From contig NZ_JANQAJ010000004.1 in NCBI RefSeq assembly GCF_024707105.1, positions 1 through 64,000 of the forward strand: a stretch of DNA of 64,000 bases, in the 5' to 3' direction. The stretch's first letter is position 1. Each line of letters starts with the position of its first letter. This document shows, piece by piece, positions 46,633-57,595 of this stretch. The notes beneath the pieces were generated by a model, which saw nothing but the letters and a program-made list of their open reading frames with translations, made no database searches and was not told where the DNA came from. The position numbers and the translations under genes were made by a program. The stretch is from Devosia ginsengisoli. GTDB lineage: Bacteria; Pseudomonadota; Alphaproteobacteria; Rhizobiales; Devosiaceae.

Positions 46633-47346
46633 ATGGCCCGCTTTGCCGCCCTCGCCCCTTTCGCCCTGCTCGCCGGTCTCTCGCTGCCGGCCTATGCCGG
46701 TACCGTCACCATTGAAGGTCACGGTGAAATCATGGCGGCGCCCGACATGGCGCAGATCAATTCCGGCGTGACCACCCAGGGCGCTACCGCCCGCGAGGCG
46801 CTCGACGCCAACACGGCTGCCATGGCCGAACTGATCGCCGAGCTCAAGACCGCTGGCATCGAAGCCCGCGACATCCAGACCTCGGGCTTCTCGGTCAATC
46901 CCAACTACGTCTATACCGACGAGCGCGATGCCAACGGCTATACCCTCCCGCCCAAGATCAACGGCTACCAGGTCAGCAACACGGTCACCGTCACCGTGCG
47001 CAAGCTCGATACGCTGGGCTCCATTCTCGACAAGTCGGTGACTGTCGGCGCCAACACCATCAACGGCGTCAGCTTCTCGGTGGCCGATCCGTCCGAACTC
47101 TATAACGAAGCCCGCAAGGCCGCCTTCACCGATGCCCGCGCCAAGGCCGAGCTCTACGCCACCGCTGCCGGCGGCTCACTGGGCGAAATCGAGTCGATTT
47201 CCGAGACGCAGGGCTTCAACAACCCGCAGCCCTACCCCATGTATGCCAGGGCCGAAATGGCGGCCAGCGCCCCGGTTCCTGTCGAAGCGGGCGAACTGGC
47301 CTTTGCCATCAACGTCAACGTCCAGTGGGAACTGGATACCAAGTAA
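46633..47346 (+). CDS. SIMPL-domain (DUF541) periplasmic protein
   Basis: 237-residue exported protein of the SIMPL family, function poorly known, linked to oxidative-stress tolerance in some bacteria. A signal peptide of about 20 residues (LAPFALLAGLSLPAYAG) precedes ITIEGHGEIMAAPDMAQINSG-like sequence (here VTIEGHGEIMAAPD), and NGYQVSNTVTVTVRKL is the second landmark. The ATG at 46633 with GGAG upstream is preferred to the TTG at 46621. It is convergent with the TauE gene. Confidence 0.9.
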   Translation: MARFAALAPFALLAGLSLPAYAGTVTIEGHGEIMAAPDMAQINSGVTTQGATAREALDANTAAMAELIAELKTAGIEARDIQTSGFSVNPNYVYTDERDANGYTLPPKINGYQVSNTVTVTVRKLDTLGSILDKSVTVGANTINGVSFSVADPSELYNEARKAAFTDARAKAELYATAAGGSLGEIESISETQGFNNPQPYPMYARAEMAASAPVPVEAGELAFAINVNVQWELDTK

Positions 47347-47437
47347 GCGCTTCAGGACAAGTGGATACCGGTTTTCCAGTTCGAAAGCGCGACCCATGAA
47401 GCCATCAATTTCCATCCCCTCCCATCGGGGCTTGGGC

Positions 47438-47479
47438 GGTGGGAACGGTTCGGAAATACCGTAGTCACCCGTTCCCACC
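47438..47479 (+). other. Inverted repeat downstream of the SIMPL gene
   Basis: GGTGGGAACGG at 47438-47448 and CCGTTCCCACC at 47469-47479 are perfect inverted 11-mers with a 20-base loop. It lies just before the terminator at 47492 and may add to the 3'-end structure. Confidence 0.45.
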
Positions 47480-47491
47480 AACCTCATCCGG

Positions 47492-47519
47492 CAAAGCCCT
47501 CGCGCAAGCGGGGGCTTTG
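47492..47519. terminator. Bidirectional-type stem-loop between convergent genes
   Basis: CAAAGCCCTCGC and GCGGGGGCTTTG form a 12-bp stem (one G-T pair) closed by the tetraloop GCAA, ending 2 bases before the TauE stop. It lies between the convergent SIMPL and TauE/SafE genes and would end transcripts from both sides. Confidence 0.7.
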
Positions 47520-47521
47520 TC

Positions 47522-48352
47522 TTATCCGAACACGACCTTCCACAGCATGTTGAGCCCCACCACGACCAGGAAGATCGCGAAGACATATTTGAGCGTTTTC
47601 TGGTCCAGCCGATGCGCCAGCGCCGCGCCGAGTGGCGCGAACACAGCCGCCAGCACCGCCACCAGCACCAGCGCCACCAGGTTGATATAGCCCAGGCTGA
47701 GCGGCGGCAGGTCCGCCGCGCCCCAGCCCGAAATGATGAAGCCCAGCGTTCCCGACAGGGCGATTGCCACCCCGACCCCCGCCGACGTGCCCACGGCAGC
47801 ATGCATGGTGGCGCCAAACGCCACCAGTGTCGGCACAGTCAGCGACCCGCCGCCGATCCCCATCAGCGAGGAGATATAGCCCACGACGAAAGCCGAGACC
47901 CGGTGCGTTGTGGACGATCCATTCAGGTGCCCCATCAGCTTGGTCTGGAAGGCGAAGATGATATTGGCCGCAATCACGAAAGCCATCACCGCAAAGACCA
48001 CGCGCAGCACGTCGCCCGAGAACAGCCCGGCCATCAGCCCGCCGATGAACGTGCCGGCCACGATGAACGGCGCCCATAGCTTGAGCACCTTGAGATCCAG
48101 CGCCCCCCGCTTGTAATGCGCCCGCGCGCTCATGATCCCGGTGGGAATGATGATGGCGAGCGACGTGCCGACCGCCACATGCTGCACTACATCGGCATCA
48201 TAGCCGAGCAGCAGTAGCGCATTGCTCAAGGCTGGCACGATGATGGCCCCGCCGCCAATACCCAGCAGACCTGCTGCCACCCCCGAGACCACACCGGTCA
48301 CCATCAGCCCAAGTACAAAGGGCCAGTAGCCGGCCAGTGTCGCCCAGTCCAT
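47522..48352 (-). CDS. TauE/SafE-family sulfite or sulfoacetate exporter-like permease
   Basis: Inner-membrane protein of 276 residues with about eight hydrophobic segments. The two family repeats GLLGIGGGAIIVPAL and GIGGGSLTVPTLVAFGAT are present. Substrate can be sulfite, sulfoacetate or other anions, not predictable here. The ATG at 48352 overlaps the YjbQ stop by one base (TGATG) and GGAGA lies just upstream, so the two genes are cotranslated. Confidence 0.9.
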   Translation of the reverse strand: MDWATLAGYWPFVLGLMVTGVVSGVAAGLLGIGGGAIIVPALSNALLLLGYDADVVQHVAVGTSLAIIIPTGIMSARAHYKRGALDLKVLKLWAPFIVAGTFIGGLMAGLFSGDVLRVVFAVMAFVIAANIIFAFQTKLMGHLNGSSTTHRVSAFVVGYISSLMGIGGGSLTVPTLVAFGATMHAAVGTSAGVGVAIALSGTLGFIISGWGAADLPPLSLGYINLVALVLVAVLAAVFAPLGAALAHRLDQKTLKYVFAIFLVVVGLNMLWKVVFG

Positions 48353-48774
48353 CAACGATCTCCAATCAGATGCAGCACCACCTGCCGCCGATGCGGGCGA
48401 CGTCGATGCTCGAACAGATAAATCCCCTGCCAGGTGCCGAATACCGGCTGCCCCTCGACCACCGGTATGCCGATGGAGGTTTGCGTCAGCGCCGCCTTGA
48501 TATGCGCCGGCATGTCATCCGGTCCCTCGGTGGTGTGGACCAGCCAGTCCATGCCCTCGGGCACCAGCCGCCGGAAGAAGCCATCGAGGTCGGTCTTCAC
48601 GTCGGAATCGGCATTTTCCTGGATCAGTAGCGAGCACGACGTATGCTGCACGAAGGCTGTCAACAGCCCCGTCGCGACATCGGCATTGGTCACGAATTCC
48701 CGCAGCGACCGCGTGAATTCGTAGAGGCCGGGCCCCTGTGTCGGAATGGTGAGCGTATCGACGGCCTGCTGCAT
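48352..48774 (-). CDS. YjbQ/UPF0047 family protein (thiamine-phosphate-synthase-like)
   Basis: 140-residue protein of the YjbQ family, small alpha/beta enzymes; weak thiamine phosphate synthase activity is reported for some members. Conserved residues are in FVQHTSCSLLIQENAD, HTTEGPDDMPAHIKAAL and GTWQGIYLFEHRRRPHRRQV. It lies immediately upstream of the TauE/SafE gene with overlapping ends. Whether it acts on a sulfur or thiamine compound linked to that transporter is unknown. Confidence 0.9.
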   Translation of the reverse strand: MQQAVDTLTIPTQGPGLYEFTRSLREFVTNADVATGLLTAFVQHTSCSLLIQENADSDVKTDLDGFFRRLVPEGMDWLVHTTEGPDDMPAHIKAALTQTSIGIPVVEGQPVFGTWQGIYLFEHRRRPHRRQVVLHLIGDR

Positions 48775-49016
48775 GGAACCGGCCTATCATGATCGTTGCA
48801 TCCCGGCCAAGCGCATCGCAGCCGAAAGCGTCCACCCGCCGCATTGGCGCCATCTTCCGCTGGCCACCGTCTGCGGGGAACCAACGCAGAATCCAGGCGT
48901 TGCGGGTCTTGCGGGGAGAAAGCATCGCCTATCCGGCTGACAATCCATTCAGTCTGCGTTCAGAATGGCACCACGATGCTTGGCTCAAGTGTCAACCGAC
49001 ATAAAGGAAAAGAACA

Positions 49017-51227
49017 ATGCGCCTTAGAAATTGGCTCCTGACCGGCACCAGCATCGGCCTCATGGCCCTGCTGCCGCTGACTGTGCGCGCGCAGGACGGT
49101 GATCTCGTCGCTGCGTACCAGGCCTATGCCGCCGCTCAGGCATCCGGTGACGCCGCCGCGCTCGAAGCAGCGCAAGCCAACCTGACCGAGCTCTGCATCG
49201 TGGCTGGCTATGCCAGCATCGACGAATGCATCGCCGCCGTATCCGCCGGCCCGGCGCCGGCCGAGGCCGCCCCGGCGCCTGAGCCCGTACCCAAAGCCGC
49301 GCCCGTGGAAGAGGCGCCTGTCGTCGAGGAAGCGCCGCCTGAGCCTGCTCCCGTCGAAGCGGCGCCCGAGCCCGCTCCCCAGCCGGAGCCCGCGCCTGCC
49401 CCCGAACCGGCTCCCCAGCCTGAACCGGCCCCTGCGCCTGAGCCAGCCCCTGCGCCTGAGCCAGCCCCTGCGCCGGCACCGGCTCCCGAGCCTGCCCCGG
49501 AGCCTGCGCCTCCCGTGGAAGCCGCTCCGGTTGAAGCCCAGCCCGCGCCCGTAGCAGAGGAACCCGCCCCGGCCGCCGAACCGGCTCCGGTTGAGGAGCC
49601 TGCCCCGGTCGAAGCACCCGCCCCTGCCCCGGCCGTCGATATCTCGGCTGACCTGCAGGTCCAGGTCGACCTCTACAATGCCGCCGTCGCCGACCTGATG
49701 TCCGGTGGCGACGCCACCGCTGCGCAGGCCCAGATTGCCGCGGCACAGGCCGAAATCGCGACGCTCTGCGCCGAGGTCGGCATTACCGACGTCAATGCAT
49801 GCCTCGCCCAGTATGGCCTCGCGCTGCCGGCCGTGCCCAATCTGCCGGCTCCCGCCGAGCAGCCTGCTGCCGAACCGGCCCCTGCCGAAGAAACTCCTGC
49901 TGCAGAACCGGAGCAGCCTGCCGCGGAAGCGCCGGTTGACCCGACGACCCTGCCGGCAGAGCCCGTCGAGATCGTCGAGGACCTGCCCGAAGGCGTGACC
50001 CAGGAACAGCTCGCGCCCGTGCTCGACAGCGCCAAGGACGTCGAGGCCGATCCGGCAGCCGAGGTCGAGATGGAAGCCGAAGTAGCCGCCGAGCCGGTTG
50101 CCCCGCCGCCGGAAAGCGACGCTGCAGCACAGTCGGAAGCCATTCGTGAGTTTGCCGCCGAACCGGTTGCCGCCGAGCAAGGCACCGAAATCACGGCAAC
50201 CGAGAACACAACGGTTAACCAGACGGTGGTGAACAACTACATCAACAACATCACGAACATCACCAACAACACGACGAACACCAACGTCACCAATAACGTG
50301 ACCAACAACACGCAGAACAATATCGGCCAGCAGAACAACATCACCGTTGTCGAGCAGACCGCCGTTCAGCCTGTCAGCACCGGCGATATCATCACCCAGG
50401 TCATCCTGCAGGTCGGCACCCAGCTCGTGGTCAATTCCATCGGCCAGGATACCGATCGCTTCTACGATCCCCAGCAGGACGAGATCTTCTACGAAAACCT
50501 GAGCAACGGCCGCGTGCGTGAAGTCATCACCCGCCCGGACGGCAGCCAGATCGTGACGGTGCGCAACCGCAATGGCGACATTGTCCGCCGCTCGCGCATC
50601 ACCCCGGATGGCCGCGAATACGTGCTGGCCTACTTCGATGACCGCTACAGCGAAGACCTGGTCGAATGGCGCGATCCGGGTCGGGACCTGCCCCCGCTGC
50701 GTCTCAACATCCCGGTTCAGGACTATGTGCTGGATGCCCGCTATGCCGACGAGAACGAAGTGGTGGACTTCTTCGCCCAGCCGCCGGTCGAGCAGGTCGC
50801 GCGCCTCTACTCGATCGACGAGGTCAAGCGTTCGGCCCGTATCCGCGACAGCGTGCGTCGGCTTGAAGTCGGCGGGCTGACCTTCGACACCGGTGCGGCC
50901 ACCATCGGCCGCGACCAGGTCGGCGCCCTCTCGGCCACCGCCAATGCGATGCTGACACTGTTGCAGAACAATCCGGGCGAGACCTTCCTCATCGAAGGCC
51001 ACACCGACGCGGTGGGTTCGGATATCTCCAACCTGCGCCTGTCGGACCTGCGTGCTGCCACCGTGGCTCGCATCCTGACCGACTTCTACGGCGTGCCGCC
51101 GGAAAACCTGGCTACCCAGGGCTATGGCGAACGCTACCTCAAGATCCGCACCGAAGCGGCCGAGCGCGAAAACCGTCGCGTCACCATCCGCCGCATCACG
51201 CCGCTGATCACCGTCGCCAGCAACTGA
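49017..51227 (+). CDS. OmpA-family cell-envelope protein with Pro/Ala and Asn/Thr low-complexity regions
   Basis: 736 residues. Signal peptide of about 26 (LLTGTSIGLMALLPLTVRAQ). Residues ~75-205 are a long Pro-Ala-Glu linker (PAPEPAPQ-like repeats), followed by two short Cys-containing helical modules repeated (residues ~28-75 and ~210-265, AQANLTELCIVAGYASIDEC and AQAEIATLCAEVGITDVNAC). Residues ~395-435 are Asn/Thr-rich (NNYINNITNITNN). The C-terminal OmpA domain (from about 620) contains IEGHTDAVGSDISNLRLSD and RENRRVTIRR, for peptidoglycan binding. It probably ties the envelope to the wall; a terminator follows at 51255. Confidence 0.88.
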   Translation: MRLRNWLLTGTSIGLMALLPLTVRAQDGDLVAAYQAYAAAQASGDAAALEAAQANLTELCIVAGYASIDECIAAVSAGPAPAEAAPAPEPVPKAAPVEEAPVVEEAPPEPAPVEAAPEPAPQPEPAPAPEPAPQPEPAPAPEPAPAPEPAPAPAPAPEPAPEPAPPVEAAPVEAQPAPVAEEPAPAAEPAPVEEPAPVEAPAPAPAVDISADLQVQVDLYNAAVADLMSGGDATAAQAQIAAAQAEIATLCAEVGITDVNACLAQYGLALPAVPNLPAPAEQPAAEPAPAEETPAAEPEQPAAEAPVDPTTLPAEPVEIVEDLPEGVTQEQLAPVLDSAKDVEADPAAEVEMEAEVAAEPVAPPPESDAAAQSEAIREFAAEPVAAEQGTEITATENTTVNQTVVNNYINNITNITNNTTNTNVTNNVTNNTQNNIGQQNNITVVEQTAVQPVSTGDIITQVILQVGTQLVVNSIGQDTDRFYDPQQDEIFYENLSNGRVREVITRPDGSQIVTVRNRNGDIVRRSRITPDGREYVLAYFDDRYSEDLVEWRDPGRDLPPLRLNIPVQDYVLDARYADENEVVDFFAQPPVEQVARLYSIDEVKRSARIRDSVRRLEVGGLTFDTGAATIGRDQVGALSATANAMLTLLQNNPGETFLIEGHTDAVGSDISNLRLSDLRAATVARILTDFYGVPPENLATQGYGERYLKIRTEAAERENRRVTIRRITPLITVASN

Positions 51228-51254
51228 CGCTGCCGAGCCGACACCGAACATGGG

Positions 51255-51286
51255 AAAGGCCGGGCCCAGCGCCCGGTCTTTTCTTT
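51255..51286 (+). terminator. Rho-independent terminator after the OmpA-family gene
   Basis: CCGGGC and GCCCGG (51260-51265 and 51271-51276) with the loop CCAGC, extended by AAAG/CTTT-type pairs, are followed by TCTTTTCTTT. It starts 27 bases after the stop codon. Confidence 0.8.
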
Positions 51287-51513
51287 GGGCCCATCTGGCC
51301 ACTCAGGGCCAAAAAAATCGGCCGCAGCGATAAAGTTTTTTGTCGCGCCGCCCCTTCGCGCGGATTTCAGTACGCCGCGTGGGGTCACCAACCAACTGAA
51401 TCAAAAGCGCTATTTTTGCTGCGACAATCCGCGCACAGCGTGATCACGCTTTCGGGAACGAAAACAAAAAGCCCGCGTTTCTTTGCCATACGGTGAAACA
51501 AAGGAGCGAACTC

Positions 51514-51909
51514 ATGGCTATCCCTGAACGCGATACCGTTTATACCAACGACGGCAACCGGACCGTCTACACCCGCGAAAGCAGTGGTACCGGCTGGTTC
51601 GTCGGCATCATTGTTGCCCTGGCCCTGCTGGCCATCGGCTACCTGGTGTTCTCTGCCAATTCGGGCCCGTCGACTTCGGTCGATGTGAACGGCGCCCCGG
51701 TGACTGAAGCCCCGGTCGATCCGACCCTGGCCCCGGCTCCGATGACTGAAGCCCCTGCGGCTCCGGCCACTGACGCCGCCCCCATGACTGAGGCCCCGGC
51801 CGCTCCGGCGACCGATGCGGCTCCCATGACCGAGGCTCCGGCTCCTGATGCCGCCCCGGCTACGGAGGCCCCCGCTACCGAGGCCCCGGCCGCTGAACCT
51901 GCCGTCTAA
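51514..51909 (+). CDS. Small single-pass membrane protein with 14-residue Pro/Ala/Thr repeats, function unknown
   Basis: 131 residues. A hydrophilic N-terminus is followed by one membrane segment (residues ~30-50, WFVGIIVALALLAIGYLVF) and a tail of imperfect 14-residue repeats (APMTEAPAAPATDA, two full and partial copies). The ATG at 51514 has AAGGAG upstream. It is not recognisable as a known family. The repetitive, Ala/Pro-rich tail is like the linkers in the neighbouring OmpA-family protein; an envelope role is a guess. Confidence 0.75.
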   Translation: MAIPERDTVYTNDGNRTVYTRESSGTGWFVGIIVALALLAIGYLVFSANSGPSTSVDVNGAPVTEAPVDPTLAPAPMTEAPAAPATDAAPMTEAPAAPATDAAPMTEAPAPDAAPATEAPATEAPAAEPAV

Positions 51910-51932
51910 CAACGGCAACAACTAGCCTCCCC

Positions 51933-51964
51933 CGATATTGCCAGCCCTCCCTCTGGCAATATCG
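51933..51964 (+). other. Strong stem-loop after the small membrane protein gene
   Basis: CGATATTGCCAG and CTGGCAATATCG are perfect 12-mers with an 8-base loop. It lies 24 bases after the stop and 7 bases before a second, terminator-like hairpin. The extra hairpin is unusual for a plain terminator and could mark a small RNA or an RNA-stability element. Confidence 0.6.
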
Positions 51965-51970
51965 AAAAGG

Positions 51971-52004
51971 AGACCCCGGCCGCCCCGCCGGGGTCTTGCT
52001 TTTT
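51971..52004 (+). terminator. Rho-independent terminator
   Basis: AGACCCCGGC and GCCGGGGTCT (51971-51980, 51987-51996) with the loop CGCCCC, then TGCTTTTT. It ends transcription from the small membrane protein gene ahead of the DUF533 gene. Confidence 0.82.
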
Positions 52005-52085
52005 GGGCTCGGCAATACGGCTCCCGCGCCTTGCGCAGGACCATTTGCATCCCCATTTGCAGGGGCAACAAAGAAGGGAGCCCCC

Positions 52086-52769
52086 ATGTTCAATATCGAC
52101 CAGATCGTCAAAGCCCTCCAGACCGACCCCAATGCCCAGCGCACCGCCATGACCGGTGCCGCGGGCCTCGCCGCCGGCATGCTGCTGAGCGGTGGCGGCT
52201 TGGGCAAGCTTGCCGGCAATGCCGTCAAGATCGGCGCCGTCGCGGCCGTTGGCGGCCTCGCCTACAACGCCTGGCAGAACTACCAGAAGAACCAGCAGGG
52301 CACCCCCGTACCAACCCAGGATGCCTTCATTCCATCCGCCGGCGATATCAACGCCCAGGAAGAACTCGGCAAGTCGCTGGTCCGCGCCATGATCGCTGCC
52401 GCCAAGGCCGATGGCCGCATCGACGCTGACGAGAAGGAAGCCATCTTTTCCAAGCTCGAGAGCATGAACCTGTCTGCCGAGGAAAAAGCCTGGGTCTTCG
52501 ACGAGCTCTCCAGCCCGCTGGACATCAACGCTGTCGTTGCTCGCGCCGACACGCCCGAGCACGCCACCGAAATCTATGCGGCCTCACTGGTCGCTATCAC
52601 AGCCGACACGGCCTCGGAACGCGCCTATCTCGACGCGCTGGCCTCCAAGCTGACACTGGCTCCCGCCCTCGTGGCGGAAATCCACAAGGCCGCCGGCGAA
52701 AAGGCGCCCGAACCGGCAACGGCTCCCGCCGCGCCCTTTGCCTATACGCCTTCCGGCAGCAACGTCTGA
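52086..52769 (+). CDS. DUF533 (YebE/TerB-like) inner-membrane-associated protein
   Basis: 227 residues. The N-terminal half has a Gly-rich hydrophobic stretch (GAAGLAAGMLLSGGGLGKLAGNAVKIGAVAAVGGLAYNAWQ, shown by its pattern), then a TerB-like helical domain from about residue 95 (LVRAMIAAAKADGRIDADEK) with the conserved DGRID. The tail is Ala/Pro-rich. Function of the family is not established. ATG at 52086. A GC palindrome at 52776-52797 follows the stop. Confidence 0.88.
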   Translation: MFNIDQIVKALQTDPNAQRTAMTGAAGLAAGMLLSGGGLGKLAGNAVKIGAVAAVGGLAYNAWQNYQKNQQGTPVPTQDAFIPSAGDINAQEELGKSLVRAMIAAAKADGRIDADEKEAIFSKLESMNLSAEEKAWVFDELSSPLDINAVVARADTPEHATEIYAASLVAITADTASERAYLDALASKLTLAPALVAEIHKAAGEKAPEPATAPAAPFAYTPSGSNV

Positions 52770-52775
52770 TTCCAG

Positions 52776-52797
52776 CCGCGCGCTCATGGGCGCGCGG
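52776..52797 (+). terminator. GC-rich hairpin after the DUF533 gene
   Basis: CCGCGCGC and GCGCGCGG with a 6-base loop. No T run follows, so termination is possible but not certain. Confidence 0.4.
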
Positions 52798-52867
52798 TTA
52801 CATCGCTGTGCGTTCTTGATCGCGCTTGGCCGGCAAGCCATCTGTCACTCAACCAGGAGTCACCCAG

Positions 52868-53905
52868 ATGGAACTCGGACTTTATTCCTTCGCCGAAAAC
52901 ACGCCCGACCCGCTCAACGGCGATGCGCTGCAAAGCCCCGCCGAGCGGCTGAGCGACCTGCTCGAAGAAATCGAGCTGGCTGATCAACTAGGCCTCAGCT
53001 TTTATGGTCTCGGCGAACATCATCGCCCCGATTTCGTGGCCTCTGCCCCCGTGACCATTCTTGCCGCAGCCGCTGCGCGCACGAAATCCATCCGCCTCTC
53101 CACGGCGGTCACCGTGCTGAGTTCGGAAGACCCGATCCGTGTCTGGCAGCAATTCGCCACGCTCGACCTGCTGAGCGATGGCCGCGCCGAAATCATGGCC
53201 GGACGGGGCTCCTTCGTCGAAAGCTTCCCGCTCTTCGGCCTAGACCTCAACGATTATGACAGCCTGTTCGAGGAAAAGCTCGAACTGCTGCTCAAGATAC
53301 GCGAAGGCGGCAAGGTCGCCTGGCCGGGTAGTCAGCACACCAAGCCCATTCCCGGCCTCGACATCTATCCCAAGCCGGTACAGGATCCGCTGCCGGTCTG
53401 GATCGCCGTTGGCGGCACACCCAATTCGGTGGCCCGCGCCGCCTATTACGGCCTGCCGCTGATGATCGCCATCATCGGCGGCCAACCGCAGCAATTCGCA
53501 CCATTGGTGCAATTCTATCGCGACACCGCCGAGAAGGTCGGCCGCGAGCCCAAAACCCTGCCGGTCGGCATTTCTTCGCACGGCTTCATCGCTGTCGACG
53601 GCCAGGACGCCCGCGACATCGCCTTCCCGGCTCACAGCGCCGCCATGAGCCGCATTGGCAAGGAACGCGGCTGGCCTCCGACCACCCGCGCCCAGTTCGA
53701 CGCTGGGGCTACCCCGCAAGGCGCTTATTTCATGGGCTCACCGCAGGAGATCATCGACAAGATCCTGATGCAGCACGAATGGTTCAAGCATGACCGCTTC
53801 GGCCTGCAATTGAGCGTCGGCACCCTGCCTCACGACAAGGTCATGAAGGCCATCGAACTCTATGGAACCGTGGTGAAACCGGCGGTGGACAAGGCGTTAA
53901 GCTGA
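52868..53905 (+). CDS. LLM-class flavin-dependent oxidoreductase (bacterial luciferase-like)
   Basis: 345-residue (beta/alpha)8-barrel of the luciferase-like monooxygenase superfamily, using reduced FMN; substrate unknown. Landmarks are [12 protein letters not shown] near residue 50, [34 protein letters not shown] and the closing [13 protein letters not shown]. The ATG at 52868 follows CAGGAG. It is convergent with the small secreted protein gene; the stops are 8 bases apart. Nothing nearby tells its role. Confidence 0.92.
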   Translation: MELGLYSFAENTPDPLNGDALQSPAERLSDLLEEIELADQLGLSFYGLGEHHRPDFVASAPVTILAAAAARTKSIRLSTAVTVLSSEDPIRVWQQFATLDLLSDGRAEIMAGRGSFVESFPLFGLDLNDYDSLFEEKLELLLKIREGGKVAWPGSQHTKPIPGLDIYPKPVQDPLPVWIAVGGTPNSVARAAYYGLPLMIAIIGGQPQQFAPLVQFYRDTAEKVGREPKTLPVGISSHGFIAVDGQDARDIAFPAHSAAMSRIGKERGWPPTTRAQFDAGATPQGAYFMGSPQEIIDKILMQHEWFKHDRFGLQLSVGTLPHDKVMKAIELYGTVVKPAVDKALS

Positions 53906-53913
53906 TATCTGCG

Positions 53914-54420
53914 CTAGTTGCGCAGGTCCACAGCGAGGTCGCGGACCCGCTGGCTGACATCGCGGCCAGCGGGATAACTGCACCGCAATCCCTCGACTGC
54001 GGCCATTTTGGTCCAAAGCAGCAATTCTATGGAAAATGCCTCGACGCCGGACTGAAACGCATAGCTGGCCGTGACCCAGTCCAGCCCTGAAAATGAAACC
54101 AGCTCGGGCCCTGACAAACGATCCCCACCCAACATGTCGCCGGGGTCGAGATCGTCGCGATCACTCATGGTTGCGGCGACCATGGCATAGTCCATCTGGC
54201 CCCATGGCAGATGATCTGTTTTCGTCAGGTCTGCTGGCCGTAGGCCCTTGGCCCCGGGATGTGAGAACGTGACACAAACCACCCGGTCCTTGGCGCACTC
54301 ATCCTCGCAGACATAGCGCTCGGCGCCGACAAAGCCTGTCTCGGTGCGCACCCATCCTTCCTGTGCAAAGACCTCGGTGCTTCCAAGCATCAGGATCAGG
54401 ACGGCTTGTAGCCGTTTCAT
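53914..54420 (-). CDS. Hypothetical secreted protein
   Basis: 168 residues not matched to a known family. A signal peptide (RLQAVLILMLGSTEVFAQ) is followed by VCEDECAKDRVVC, a Cys cluster that could form disulfides, and one more Cys near the C-terminus. The start overlaps the stop of the upstream gene (ATGA), so the two are translated together. Probably periplasmic; no role can be assigned. Confidence 0.72.
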   Translation of the reverse strand: MKRLQAVLILMLGSTEVFAQEGWVRTETGFVGAERYVCEDECAKDRVVCVTFSHPGAKGLRPADLTKTDHLPWGQMDYAMVAATMSDRDDLDPGDMLGGDRLSGPELVSFSGLDWVTASYAFQSGVEAFSIELLLWTKMAAVEGLRCSYPAGRDVSQRVRDLAVDLRN

Positions 54421-54638
54421 TTCCCCGAACGCTTGATCGTCTTGATCTCCAGCGGCGGCAGGCCTGACTTTTCCGAAATCGCACGATCCTGCTCCTCGAT
54501 AGCAGCCTTGGCCGGCTCATCGCCATCGAGGCCACCGAGCAGGCTGGCATCCACCTTGCGGTTGGAGCGCTGGCTGCCGTCTTCGTAGATCACGTCGAAC
54601 ATCACGAATTCGCTGCGTGCTGTGGGTTTCTTGGCCAT
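54417..54638 (-). CDS. Small hypothetical protein
   Basis: 73 residues, soluble, rich in charged residues (MAKKPTARSEFVMFDVIYEDG...RSNRKV). The ATG at 54638 has AGGAG 8 bases upstream. It overlaps the downstream secreted-protein gene by 4 bases. No family recognised. Confidence 0.7.
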   Translation of the reverse strand: MAKKPTARSEFVMFDVIYEDGSQRSNRKVDASLLGGLDGDEPAKAAIEEQDRAISEKSGLPPLEIKTIKRSGK

Positions 54639-54721
54639 TGATATTCTCCTGTGCGAAAAGCCGGCCCCGCAGGACATGTGTCCGCGGGCTCCGGCAATAC
54701 TGAAATTTGCGATAGTCCGGC

Positions 54722-55012
54722 TTAGCGGAAGATGCCTTCGCCTTGCTCGTCGATGATCTGCCGACCCTTGCTCAATGCCAGGGCCACCAGGTCGTCGCGG
54801 GAACTCATGCGGTCGGCGCGGATGAAACGATAGGTCTTGAGTTCGCCACCGACATCCTTCTCGATCGTGCCGGCCAGTTGCAACTCGCTGCCCGCCTTCA
54901 TCTCGATCGCCTTGATGAGGAAGCCCTTGTAGCTTTCCTCGCCCAGCGCCTTGTCGCCTTCCGGCTCACTGCTCGACGAACCGCCACCGAACAGGTTCTT
55001 CCAAAACGACAT
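54722..55012 (-). CDS. HlyU-family protein
   Basis: 96 residues of the HlyU family (PF10115 type), with a Ser-rich N-terminus (NLFGGGSSSSEPE) then YKGFLIKAIEMKAG, IEKDVGGELKTYRFIRAD and ALSKGRQIIDEQG. Vibrio HlyU controls hemolysin genes but belongs to a different, DNA-binding group; this short alphaproteobacterial type has unknown function. It lies 21 bases after the DUF2442 gene in the run rpoD-DUF2442-HlyU. Confidence 0.85.
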   Translation of the reverse strand: MSFWKNLFGGGSSSSEPEGDKALGEESYKGFLIKAIEMKAGSELQLAGTIEKDVGGELKTYRFIRADRMSSRDDLVALALSKGRQIIDEQGEGIFR

Positions 55013-55033
55013 GGCTCGTCTCCTTCTCGTTGG

Positions 55034-55324
55034 TCAGCGCCTGCGGCGGACCGGCAGCGGCAATTGCAACTCGCCGCGTTTTTCCATTTCCTCGCGCAGC
55101 CAGTCCGGCGAGATATCGAAGTGGTTCGGCCAGGTCGGCACGCCGTTCTTCAGTTCGACCGTGCCAAAGAACCGCCGATCCCGCAACGGCTCCGTACCCT
55201 CGCCCCGCTCCCCGATCATCGGCGCCGCATCGAACGTGCCGTATGATCCATCGGAAAACGCCACCACCAGCCGGAACGGCACGATGGCACGAATGCTGGT
55301 GAGCTTGAGGCGCGGAACGGCCAT
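55034..55324 (-). CDS. DUF2442 domain protein
   Basis: 96 residues of the DUF2442 family: LVVAFSDGSYGTFD, LRDRRFFGTVELKNG and WPNHFDISPDWL are its conserved parts. Function unknown; some members are toxin-antitoxin associated, but no partner toxin was seen here. It starts 12 bases after the rpoD stop, so it probably rides on the rpoD transcript. Confidence 0.85.
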   Translation of the reverse strand: MAVPRLKLTSIRAIVPFRLVVAFSDGSYGTFDAAPMIGERGEGTEPLRDRRFFGTVELKNGVPTWPNHFDISPDWLREEMEKRGELQLPLPVRRRR

Positions 55325-55336
55325 GTGAGCCGTCCC

Positions 55337-57406
<2,070 letters not shown>

Positions 57407-57595
57407 CTGGTACTCCGTCGGAACCCGCGATCGCACGGGTCCGGGTAAGGCTTAAGTGGTGACACCTCAAGGCAAGGTAAAGGTTTGGTCACTCAGGCGT
57501 TAACGTCCTGGCTGCGACCAAGGTTCGCCTCGGATGACTTCACATATCGCCATATGCAAAATCGCGCGTACCCGCGGGCTTTTTCGGGTCATCCC

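Noticed and set aside
48960..51302. A 780-codon minus-strand frame opposite the OmpA-family gene
   Set aside because: It is Arg/Gly-rich low complexity caused by the PAPE linker on the coding strand.
55034..55324. DUF2442 gene as an antitoxin of a toxin-antitoxin pair
   Set aside because: The neighbours are rpoD and a HlyU-type gene; no toxin-like gene is next to it.
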